DNA from: Kiloniellales bacterium
GTDB lineage: Bacteria; Pseudomonadota; Alphaproteobacteria; Kiloniellales; JAKSBE01
DNA: 5,322 nt
NCBI GenBank assembly: GCA_030067055.1
Contig: JASJAL010000290.1
Coordinates: forward strand, 1-5,322
Reading direction: 5' to 3'
The position numbers and the translations under genes were made by a program. How positions within the stretch are numbered: the first letter of the stretch is position 1; each line of letters begins with the position of its first letter. Under the pieces are notes generated by a model, which saw only the letters and a program-made list of their open reading frames with translations, made no database searches and had not been told where the DNA came from. This document shows, piece by piece, positions 1 through 5,322 of this stretch.

Positions 1-38
1 TTATGTAGGTCTAGCGCCCGCCTCTTTACAGGTGGTGA
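1..38. other. intergenic remnant downstream of comF
   Basis: This short stretch follows the comF stop codon on the minus strand. Read on that strand it contains a purine-rich AAAGAGG (positions 27 to 21) that resembles a Shine-Dalgarno sequence, but no ATG, GTG or TTG follows before the window edge, so no start codon for a next gene can be supported. No hairpin terminator is visible. In related alphaproteobacteria comF is often followed by a glutaredoxin gene (grxC). That is background knowledge and is not shown here. Confidence 0.4.
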
Positions 39-800
39 TCAGGCGGCGCTCGGCCGGACCACCCGGGCCAGGACCAGGGCGTCCACCTGCGCGGCCCCGG
101 CGCGGCGCAGCACCCGAGCGCAGGCCGAGAGGGTCGCACCGGTGGTTAGCACATCGTCGATCAGCAGCAGGCGCCGGCCTTCGACCTCTTGGCGCCGGCG
201 CGGGTCGACCGCGAAGGCGCCCTGCAGGTTGCGCTTGCGCGCGGCCGCGGAGAGCCGGCCTTGGGGCGGGGTGTGCTTGCGCCGGAGCAAGAGGTCCGGG
301 CGGTAGGGCAGCCCGGTCTTGCAGCCGAGGGCCAGGGCCAAGAGGGCAGCCTGGTTGTAGCGCCGGGTGAAGAGCCGGCGCCAGTGCAGCGGTACCGGCA
401 GGATCATCTCGGCCTCGGCCAGCAGGTCGGCCCCGGCCCGCTCCAGCCAGGCGGCATAGGCCGGTGCGGCCTCGGTCCGGTCGCCGTGCTTGAAACCGAG
501 GACCAGCCCCCGGCTCTGGTCGTCGTAGCGCAGCACCGCCCGGGCCCGGTCGAAGTCCGGCTGCCGGCGCAGGCAAGCGCCGCAGAAGACCTCGGGCCCC
601 GGGTCGTAGGCGAAGGGCAGGCCGCAGATCCCGCAATGCGGCGGCGCCAGGAACTCGATCCCCTGCCAGCAGCCCGGGCAGAGGCTGCCCGGCGCCGAGA
701 CCAGCCCGCCACAGGACAGGCAGCGCGGCGGGAGCAGGGCATTGAGCACCGAGCGGCCGGCCAAGCCGACGGCCCCTCGCAATCCGGGCACAGCAACCAT
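39..800 (-). CDS. comF: ComF family protein (double zinc ribbon plus phosphoribosyltransferase domain)
   Basis: From the ATG at 800 the protein is 253 residues, about the usual ComF length. The N-terminal third holds eight cysteines in four CxxC pairs (C27/C30, C41/C44, C56/C59, C73/C76), as expected for paired zinc-binding ribbons. The rest is a type I phosphoribosyltransferase fold: the conserved RYNQA stretch (147-151), the TPPQ and RxxNLQGAF segments (about 177-196), and the PRPP-binding loop LLLIDDVLTTGAT (211-223) with its paired aspartates. ComF proteins are linked to DNA uptake and single-strand DNA handling in competent bacteria; the role in alphaproteobacteria is unclear, and no phosphoribosyl reaction is established for the family. 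It is cytoplasmic, with no signal peptide or membrane segment. The frame stays open to an upstream ATG at 881 (27 extra residues), but that extension is low-complexity, charged and lacks a ribosome site, whereas the ATG at 800 has GGAGG at 819-815, rather far upstream (14 bases). The family call is secure; the start is less so. Confidence 0.93.
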   Translation of the reverse strand: MVAVPGLRGAVGLAGRSVLNALLPPRCLSCGGLVSAPGSLCPGCWQGIEFLAPPHCGICGLPFAYDPGPEVFCGACLRRQPDFDRARAVLRYDDQSRGLVLGFKHGDRTEAAPAYAAWLERAGADLLAEAEMILPVPLHWRRLFTRRYNQAALLALALGCKTGLPYRPDLLLRRKHTPPQGRLSAAARKRNLQGAFAVDPRRRQEVEGRRLLLIDDVLTTGATLSACARVLRRAGAAQVDALVLARVVRPSAA

Positions 801-860
801 GCCGCGAGTCTCGGCCTCCGGCCGGCCGGCGTCAACGCTCCGAAGCCGGAAGGCCGAGGT

Positions 861-896
861 TTCCGGGCGCGGCCGCGGCATGCCATATAGACGGTG
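861..896 (+). promoter_or_regulatory. candidate sigma-70-type promoter for the NDUFAF5-like gene, possibly leaderless
   Basis: In the divergent region between comF and the next gene, an AT-rich patch CATATAGA (884-891) stands out in otherwise GC-rich DNA. Taking CATATA (884-889) as the -10 element, a weak -35-like TTCCGG (861-866) lies 17 bases upstream, and transcription would begin at about 896, the first base of the GTG start codon. No Shine-Dalgarno sequence precedes that GTG, which fits a leaderless message. The other register, TATAGA (886-891), matches the -10 consensus better but has no good -35. On the minus strand the same patch reads TATATG and could serve comF. Both hexamers are weak matches, so this is a hypothesis. 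Confidence 0.3.
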
Positions 897-1834
897 TGAG
901 CGACAGCATCACCATTTTCGACCGCAGTCTTCTCCGCCGACGCCGGGCCAGAGCCGCCGGTCTGGGCGGCGAGACCGCGCTGCTGCGCGAGGTCGCCGAG
1001 CGTCTCGCCGACCGCCTGGACGACGTGAACCGTCGCTTCCGCCTCGCCCTGGACCTGGGCTGCCGCAGCGGCACCCTGGGCCGGACCCTGAGGGGCAGGG
1101 GCGGCGTCGAGACCCTGGTGCAGAGCGACCTGGCCCCCGAGATGGCAGCGCGGGCGGCGGGCGCTGACGGTCCAGCCCTGGCCGCCGACGAAGAGTTCCT
1201 GCCCTTCAGCACCGAGAGCTTCGACCTGGTGCTCTCCTGCCTGTCGCTGCACTGGGTCAACGACCTGCCGGGCGCCCTGATCCAGATCCGCCACGCCCTG
1301 AAACCCGATGGCTTGTTCCTGGCGGCGCTGCTGGGCGGCGAAACCCTGACGGAGCTGCGCCAGGCACTGCTGGAGGCGGAACTCGAGGTCGAGGGCGGCG
1401 CCAGCCCGCGGGTCTCGCCCTTCGCCGACCTGCGCGACCTGGGCGGCCTGCTGCAGCGCGCCGGTTTCGCCTTGCCGGTCGCCGATCTCGACAGCCTCAC
1501 GCTCGACTACGAGAACCCCTTCGCCCTGGTCCAGGACCTGCGCGCCCTGGGCGAGACCAACGCGGTGGCGGCGCAGCGCCGCGCCGCCAGCCGGCGCGAG
1601 ACCCTGCTGAAGGCCGCGGCGATCTACCAGACGCGCCATGGCCGGCCCGACGGCCGGATTCCGGCCAGCTTCCAGGTCCTCTACCTGACCGGCTGGGCGC
1701 CCCACGCCTCGCAGCAGCAGCCGCTGTCCCCGGGCAGCGCCCGCACGCGTTTGGCCGCGGTCCTGGACAGCGAGGAGCGGCCCGCCGGCGAAGCGGCCCG
1801 GCCTGGCCCAGACCGGAAGGCGCCCAAGGACTGA
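896..1834 (+). CDS. NDUFAF5/BioC-like SAM-fold protein, probable complex I assembly factor (protein-arginine hydroxylase family)
   Basis: This 312-residue protein has a class I SAM-dependent methyltransferase fold. Visible motifs are an IFDR segment near the N terminus (7-10), motif I ALDLGCRSG (51-59), the acidic residue of motif II (D78), ADEEFLPF (97-104), FDLVLS (109-114), SLHWVNDLP (117-125), KPDGLF (136-141), the EGGASPRVSPF stretch (166-176) and a C-terminal TGWAPH (265-270). These match, in the same order, the human mitochondrial protein NDUFAF5 as I remember it, more closely than biotin-synthesis BioC. Human NDUFAF5 hydroxylates an arginine of NDUFS7, the complex I subunit equivalent to bacterial NuoB; the same role here is inference. 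No transmembrane segment is seen. Motif I has Arg57 where a glycine is usual. The last 25 or so residues are charged and proline-rich, probably disordered. The GTG at 896 is chosen because IFDR follows directly; no ribosome-binding site precedes it. Automated pipelines would probably call it a methyltransferase or BioC. Confidence 0.88.
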   Translation: MSDSITIFDRSLLRRRRARAAGLGGETALLREVAERLADRLDDVNRRFRLALDLGCRSGTLGRTLRGRGGVETLVQSDLAPEMAARAAGADGPALAADEEFLPFSTESFDLVLSCLSLHWVNDLPGALIQIRHALKPDGLFLAALLGGETLTELRQALLEAELEVEGGASPRVSPFADLRDLGGLLQRAGFALPVADLDSLTLDYENPFALVQDLRALGETNAVAAQRRAASRRETLLKAAAIYQTRHGRPDGRIPASFQVLYLTGWAPHASQQQPLSPGSARTRLAAVLDSEERPAGEAARPGPDRKAPKD

Positions 1835-1887
1835 CGTCCTTCCAGGAATGCCCCCTGCGAATTTAACGAATCCTAAGGCCCCGCTGC

Positions 1888-1907
1888 CAGGCTCGCTCAC
1901 GAGCTTG
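1888..1907 (+). terminator. small hairpin between the NDUFAF5-like gene and the membrane-protein gene
   Basis: CAGGCTCG (1888-1895) can pair with CGAGCTTG (1900-1907) across a CTCA loop, giving an eight-base-pair stem with one G-U pair. It lies in the 101-base gap after the NDUFAF5-like stop codon. The bases after it (TCGGTTTCTCG) are only mildly T-rich, so it is a poor intrinsic terminator. It could instead be a weak attenuator or an mRNA-processing stem in front of the downstream gene. An AT-richer patch at 1859-1877 precedes it, without a convincing promoter. Confidence 0.25.
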
Positions 1908-1935
1908 TCGGTTTCTCGAGCCAGGGACCCGGCCC

Positions 1936-2817
1936 ATGCGGGGCGCAAAGATTCGTATCTGGCAGATGGTCGCGGAGAGCTACGGCTTCCTGCTCGCCCA
2001 CCCGGGTGCGCTGTTCCGGGTCGGCTGGCTGCCGCTGCTGCTGCTCTACGGGATCAACCTGGCGCTTGGCGGCTTCGCCCCCTGGCCCCAGAGCCAGGAC
2101 CTGTCTGCCCTGCTGCCCCTTCTCGGCCTGCTGGCGGCCAACGTCCTGGCCCAATCCCTGGTCGCGGCGGCGGTGCTGGTGGCTTGGCACCGCGTCGTGC
2201 TATTGGGCGAGACCGCCGTCCCCGGCCTCTTCGCACTGCACGCCGGATTCCGAGAGATCAAGTACCTCGGTACCTGGCTGCTGCTGAGCCTGCTGTTCAT
2301 GCTGGTGCTGGTGCTGACCTGCCTGCTGATCGTCGCTCTCGGCTTCGGCGCGATGCTGGGCGCCAAGGCCTTGCTCGGCACCGCGGGCTCGCTGAGCGGC
2401 GGCGCCCTCGGTCAGCCCGCCCAGTTCATTGCCCTCCAGGTCCTGAGCCTGATCGGCGCCTTGCTGATCGCCACTTATGCCACAACCCGGCTATCGCTGA
2501 TCCTGCCGGCGTTGGCGACCGACCGGCAGCGGTCCTTCGGCGCCGCCTGGCAGCTCAGCGCCGGCAGCGGCTGGCGCCTGGTCGCAGCCTCGCTGCTGGT
2601 CATGCTGCCGATGCAGGCCGGCTACCTGGTTGCGGCTCGACTCGCAGCCGGCCTCGCCGACAGCTTGCTCTACTGGCCGGCCGCGCTGCTGGCATCGGGC
2701 TTCACCTTGTCGCTGATCATCGCCACCGGCACCGTGCTGTCGCTCTTCTCGAAGGCGCTGGAGCAGGAGAGCGCGGCCGAGGCCAGGCCGGACCGGGACG
2801 TGGCCCTGGCCGGCTAA
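1936..2817 (+). CDS. uncharacterised polytopic inner-membrane protein, about six transmembrane segments
   Basis: The 293-residue product is strongly hydrophobic. Likely membrane segments by eye are residues 27-46, 57-83, 112-136, 164-188, 214-236 and 245-271. A short amphipathic N terminus (IRIWQMVAESYGFLLAHP, 6-23) comes first, and a charged tail (276-290) ends the protein. The segment RSFGAAWQLSAGSGWRL (199-215), just before the fifth helix, resembles the cytoplasmic link seen in loosely related six-helix families such as YciC-like proteins or the membrane domain attached to some glycerophosphodiester phosphodiesterases. That resemblance is from memory and weak. No catalytic motif, metal site or transporter signature is visible, so no function is assigned. 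The ATG at 1936 is well supported: AGGGA (1923-1927) sits eight bases upstream. It lies 101 bases downstream of the NDUFAF5-like gene in the same direction and ends 12 bases from the convergent Nudix gene. Co-transcription with its upstream neighbour is possible but unproven. Confidence 0.85.
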   Translation: MRGAKIRIWQMVAESYGFLLAHPGALFRVGWLPLLLLYGINLALGGFAPWPQSQDLSALLPLLGLLAANVLAQSLVAAAVLVAWHRVVLLGETAVPGLFALHAGFREIKYLGTWLLLSLLFMLVLVLTCLLIVALGFGAMLGAKALLGTAGSLSGGALGQPAQFIALQVLSLIGALLIATYATTRLSLILPALATDRQRSFGAAWQLSAGSGWRLVAASLLVMLPMQAGYLVAARLAAGLADSLLYWPAALLASGFTLSLIIATGTVLSLFSKALEQESAAEARPDRDVALAG

Positions 2818-2829
2818 AGGACTAAAACC

Positions 2830-3285
2830 TCAAAGAAAATCGCGCAGCAGGGCGACCAGCGGCTCGTCGGCCGGCGGCATCTCGTAGTCGCGCAGGCGGA
2901 TCGGCCGGACCCAGGCGAGCTCCTGGCCTTCCAGCGCCTTCGGGGTGCCCTTCCAGACCCGGCAGACGAAGAGCGGCATCAGCAGGTGGAAGTCGGGGTA
3001 GCCGTGCGAGGCGAAGGCCAGCGGCGCCAGGCAGCTCGCGCTGGTGTCGATGTCGAGCTCCTCCTTGAGCTCCCTGACCAGGGCCTGCTCCGGCGTCTCG
3101 CCCGGGTGCAGCTTGCCGCCGGGGAACTCCCAGAGCCCGGCCATGGCCTTGCCCGCCGGCCGGCGTGCCAGGAGGACCCGACCGTCCGGGTCCATCAGGG
3201 CCACCGCCGCGACCAGGACGACCTTTGCCGCTCCACCGCGGGTCTCGGCGGCGAGGCAGGCACTGTCCTGGTCCGATGGCATCAT
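2830..3285 (-). CDS. mutT: MutT-like Nudix hydrolase (8-oxo-dGTP diphosphatase family)
   Basis: This 151-residue protein has a clear Nudix box (57-79): G57, E63, then RELKEELDI (71-79) with the metal-binding glutamates E72, E75 and E76. The preceding LLARRPAGKAMAGLWEFPGGK (about 38-58) and the later aromatic and WV residues (HGYPDFH at 94-100, ELAWV at 122-126) fit the MutT branch, which hydrolyses oxidised nucleoside triphosphates such as 8-oxo-dGTP to the monophosphate and so lowers mutation. Substrate preference cannot be read from sequence, and some relatives act on other nucleotides. The box departs from the consensus at one place: Asp78 replaces the usual glycine of EExG. Two adjacent ATGs (3285 and 3282) could start it, and neither has a strong Shine-Dalgarno site. 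The gene begins 19 bases after the argJ stop codon, so it is probably the last gene of the isomerase-argJ operon and may be translated from the same message. It faces the membrane-protein gene convergently. Confidence 0.92.
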   Translation of the reverse strand: MMPSDQDSACLAAETRGGAAKVVLVAAVALMDPDGRVLLARRPAGKAMAGLWEFPGGKLHPGETPEQALVRELKEELDIDTSASCLAPLAFASHGYPDFHLLMPLFVCRVWKGTPKALEGQELAWVRPIRLRDYEMPPADEPLVALLRDFL

Positions 3286-3304
3286 CGAGGTCGTCCGGCC
3301 GCGC

Positions 3305-4537
3305 TCAGCTTCGATAATCGGCGTTGATGTCGATATAGCCGTGGGTCAGGTCGCAGGTCCAGACCGTCGCCGCGCCGTCCGCGATCCCGACGTCGACCTC
3401 GATCTCGATCTCCTGGCCCTGCATGTGGCGGGCGACCGGCGCCTCGTCGTAGCCGGGCACCGCCAGGCCGTCGCGGGTCACCTGGCAGCCGCCGATGCGG
3501 ATCGCCAGACGGTCACGGTCGGCGCGCTCACCGGCCTTTCCGACCGCCATGACGATGCGGCCCCAGTTGGCGTCGGCGCCGGCGATGGCGGTCTTGACCA
3601 GGGGCGAGTTGCCGATGGCCAGGCCGATGCGCCGGGCCGCGGCGCGGGATTCGGCGCCGTAAACCCGGATGGTCACGAACTTCTGCGCACCCTCGCCGTC
3701 CCGCACGATCAGCTGGGCCAATTCGATCATCAGGTCATTCAAAGCCGCTGCGAAGTCTTTCAAAGCCGGATCGTCCGGCTCTGCGGGCGGCGAGTTGCCG
3801 GCCTTGCCGGTGGCGCAGAGCAGAACCGTATCGCTGGTCGAGGTGTCGCCGTCGACGGTGATCGAGTTGAAGGAGAGCTCGGTCGCCTCGTCCAGCAGCT
3901 GCTGCAGCACGGGCGCCGGGATCGCCGCGTCGGTGAAGACGAAGCCGAGCATGGTCGCCATGTCGGGGGCGATCATGCCCGAGCCCTTGCAGATGCCGTT
4001 AAGGGTCACCGGAAACCCTGCGATCTCGGTCTTACGCGTGGCGAGCTTCGGGAAGGTGTCGGTGGTCATGATCGCCTCGGCCGCCGCCGGCCAGGCGCCA
4101 GCGTCCAGGTGATCGGACAAGCCCGCAAGGGCCCCGGTCAGGCGCTCGGTCGGCAGGGGCTCGCCGATCACGCCGGTCGAAGCGACGAATACCTCCTGGG
4201 CCCGACAGCCGAGGAGCCGGGCCGCCTCGGCCACGGTTTCTTCGACCGTGGCCTCGCCCAGGGCGCCGGTGAAGGCGTTGGCATTACCGGCGTTGACCAC
4301 GACGGCTCGGGCGCTGCCCCCCGCCAGGGCCTTGCGGCACCAGTCGACCGGGGCCGCGGCGGTCAGCGAGCGGGTCAGCACGCCGGCCACGGTGGCTCCA
4401 GGATCGAGGGCAATCAGGCAAACGTCGCTGCGCGCCTTGTAGCGGATTTCGCAGGCCGCCGCTGCCAGACGAACGCCGTCGATGTCCGGCAGGCTCGGCG
4501 CCTCCGACGGCGCCAGGGGCGATCGCGGCAAAGCCAT
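3305..4537 (-). CDS. argJ: glutamate N-acetyltransferase / ornithine acetyltransferase ArgJ
   Basis: ArgJ transfers the acetyl group from N-acetylornithine to glutamate, recycling acetyl in arginine biosynthesis; bifunctional members also make N-acetylglutamate from acetyl-CoA. The 410-residue length is typical. Key signatures are VNAGNANAFTG (81-91), the oxyanion-hole pair T121-G122 in ASTGVIGEPLP, the self-cleavage site in KGSGMIAPDMATMLGF (184-199), where the precursor is cut between A194 and T195 to give alpha and beta chains with T195 as nucleophile, the DGDTSTSDT substrate loop (229-237), ANWGRI (323-328) and the conserved C-terminal NADYRS (405-410). All catalytic residues I can place are present, so the enzyme should be active. 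It is cytoplasmic. The start at 4537 fits the family's N terminus and has AAGG six bases upstream. It lies 17 bases after the isomerase stop codon and 19 before the Nudix gene. No ARG-box or leader peptide is apparent. Mono- versus bifunctionality cannot be told from sequence alone. Confidence 0.97.
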   Translation of the reverse strand: MALPRSPLAPSEAPSLPDIDGVRLAAAACEIRYKARSDVCLIALDPGATVAGVLTRSLTAAAPVDWCRKALAGGSARAVVVNAGNANAFTGALGEATVEETVAEAARLLGCRAQEVFVASTGVIGEPLPTERLTGALAGLSDHLDAGAWPAAAEAIMTTDTFPKLATRKTEIAGFPVTLNGICKGSGMIAPDMATMLGFVFTDAAIPAPVLQQLLDEATELSFNSITVDGDTSTSDTVLLCATGKAGNSPPAEPDDPALKDFAAALNDLMIELAQLIVRDGEGAQKFVTIRVYGAESRAAARRIGLAIGNSPLVKTAIAGADANWGRIVMAVGKAGERADRDRLAIRIGGCQVTRDGLAVPGYDEAPVARHMQGQEIEIEVDVGIADGAATVWTCDLTHGYIDINADYRS

Positions 4538-4554
4538 CGCGGGCCTTGGCCGGC

Positions 4555-5322
4555 CTACTGGGAGGGCGCCGGGCTGGAGTCCGGCTCTGCCGATGGCGCC
4601 GGCGCCTCGACGATCTTGATCTCTGCGCCGTCTCTGAGTTCGGTGAGGATCGCCTGGACCGCCTCCTGGGACAGCTCCTCGAAGAGCTGCTCTTCGACCT
4701 CCTCGAAGGGCGGCGGCGGCAGCTCGCGCCGGTCCAGAATCTCGATGATGTGCCAGCCGAACTCGGTCTGGACCGGTTCCTTGCTGTAGGTGCCCTTGTC
4801 CATGGCGAAAGCCGCATCGGCGAAGGCCGGCACCATCTGTTCCTTGGTGAAGTAGTCCAGGTCGCCGCCCTGGGCGCCCGAGGGGCCGATCGAATGCTCC
4901 TTGGCCAGCTCGGCGAAATCGGCGCCCTCGTCGAGCTTAACGATCAGCTCCTGGGCCTTGGCCTCTTCCTCAACCAGGATATGGCGGGCGTGAACCTCGG
5001 GCTTCGGCGGATTGGCCTCGACGAAGGCGTCGTAGCGTTCCTTGATCATGTCCTCGCTGACCCGCGCCGCTACCTGCTGCTCGACGTAGACCTCGCGCAT
5101 CACGGCGCCACGGATCTCCTCCAGCCGTTGCTTGACCGCTGGATCGTCCTCCAGCCCGCCAGCCTCGGCCGCGGCCCCGATGAGCCTGAGGTCGATGGTG
5201 CGTTGCAGCAGCAGGGGGAAGACCGCGTCGATCTGCTGCCGATACTGCGGCGGCAGCTGTTCGGCGGTCTCCAGCACTTCCGAGCGCAGCACGTCATCGC
5301 CGTTGACCGTGGCCACCACCGG
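4555..5322 (-). CDS. parvulin-type peptidyl-prolyl cis-trans isomerase, partial (N terminus beyond window)
   Basis: The frame is open through the right edge, so this is the C-terminal part, about 255 residues. Numbering from the GTG at 5319, the visible part begins with ATVNGDDVLRSEV (3-15), the opening of the helical chaperone domain of SurA/PrsA/PpiD-like proteins. A helical region to about residue 100 follows, then a parvulin rotamase domain (109-198) with VHARHILV (109-116), SIGPSGAQGGDLDYF (143-157), VPAFADAAF (163-171) and FGWHIIEI (187-194). The two conserved histidines of parvulin active sites correspond to H113 and H190. A Ser/Pro/Ala-rich tail (239-254) closes the protein. The family folds proteins crossing or residing in the periplasm, so an export signal is expected in the missing portion. 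The codon at 5319 is GTG inside a longer PVVATVNG stretch and is probably internal, not the start. It is the first visible gene of a tight run with argJ and the Nudix gene. In alphaproteobacteria a gene of this kind often lies beside secA; that cannot be checked here. Confidence 0.93.
   Translation of the reverse strand, partial: PVVATVNGDDVLRSEVLETAEQLPPQYRQQIDAVFPLLLQRTIDLRLIGAAAEAGGLEDDPAVKQRLEEIRGAVMREVYVEQQVAARVSEDMIKERYDAFVEANPPKPEVHARHILVEEEAKAQELIVKLDEGADFAELAKEHSIGPSGAQGGDLDYFTKEQMVPAFADAAFAMDKGTYSKEPVQTEFGWHIIEILDRRELPPPPFEEVEEQLFEELSQEAVQAILTELRDGAEIKIVEAPAPSAEPDSSPAPSQ

Noticed and set aside
1..636. Minus-strand frame overlapping comF (211 residues)
   Set aside because: It is an alternative frame of comF, with Ala/Pro/Arg/Gly-rich low-complexity translation and no motif.
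404..1948. Long open frame on the minus strand opposite the NDUFAF5-like gene (514 residues)
   Set aside because: It runs antisense to a gene with strong family motifs and into comF in another frame. Its translation is low-complexity (rich in Q, A, G and R) with no recognisable domain, as expected of a GC-rich antisense frame with few stop codons.
2781..2811. Inverted repeat GGCCAGG / CCTGGCC near the end of the membrane-protein gene, considered as a terminator for the convergent genes
   Set aside because: The loop is 17 bases, the arms lie inside coding sequence and no T tract follows on either strand, so chance pairing in GC-rich DNA is the simpler explanation.
1848..2825. Alternative plus-strand frame overlapping the membrane-protein gene (325 residues)
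   Set aside because: The translation is arginine- and proline-rich without domains, whereas the 1936-2817 frame gives a coherent membrane protein with a ribosome-binding site.
3044..4789. Long open frame on the plus strand opposite argJ and neighbours (581 residues)
   Set aside because: It spans three well-supported minus-strand genes and their gaps. Its composition (A, G, R, D, V-rich) and lack of domains mark it as a shadow frame.
5317..5319. GTG at 5319 as the start of the isomerase
   Set aside because: The frame is open to the window edge and the local sequence PVVATVNG is typical of the interior of exported parvulins after the signal peptide. A start here would leave no export signal.
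1..5322. CRISPR arrays, tRNA or rRNA genes, transposases, toxin-antitoxin pairs or other defence or mobile systems
   Set aside because: No direct-repeat array, RNA gene signature, transposase motif or flanking repeats were seen, and nearly all of the window is accounted for by six ordinary genes of uniform base composition.

Overview
The window reads as chromosomal DNA from a GC-rich alphaproteobacterium, probably of the Rhodospirillales type. The clues are very strong G/C preference at third codon positions, a bacterial homologue of the mitochondrial complex I assembly factor NDUFAF5, and the gene set itself: parvulin-type isomerase, argJ, mutT-like Nudix hydrolase, BioC/NDUFAF5-like protein and comF. 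The taxonomic call is inference from gene content, not from a marker gene.

Layout: (1) Bases 1-38 are the end of an intergenic stretch with no gene that can be supported. (2) 39-800, minus strand: a ComF-family phosphoribosyltransferase-fold protein with two N-terminal zinc-binding cysteine clusters. (3) 801-895: a short divergent intergenic region holding a candidate promoter. (4) 896-1834, plus strand: an NDUFAF5/BioC-like SAM-fold protein that appears to start at a GTG with no Shine-Dalgarno sequence. (5) 1835-1935: a 101-base gap with a small hairpin. (6) 1936-2817, plus strand: a polytopic membrane protein of unknown function. (7) 2818-2829: a 12-base convergent gap. (8) 2830-5322, minus strand: a compact three-gene run, transcribed right to left, of a parvulin-type peptidyl-prolyl isomerase (cut by the right edge), argJ and a MutT-like Nudix hydrolase, with gaps of 17 and 19 bases.

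Functionally this is mostly housekeeping: arginine biosynthesis (ArgJ), nucleotide-pool sanitation (Nudix), envelope protein folding (PPIase), probable complex I assembly (NDUFAF5-like), and DNA-uptake or DNA-metabolism-related ComF. The plus-strand pair could be co-transcribed, but the 101-base gap and hairpin make that uncertain. I see no mobile element, CRISPR array, tRNA, rRNA or defence system, and no sign of recent transfer. The items most worth a second look are the NDUFAF5-like protein, which is easily misannotated as a methyltransferase and has an altered SAM-binding loop, its possible leaderless start, and the uncharacterised membrane protein next to it.
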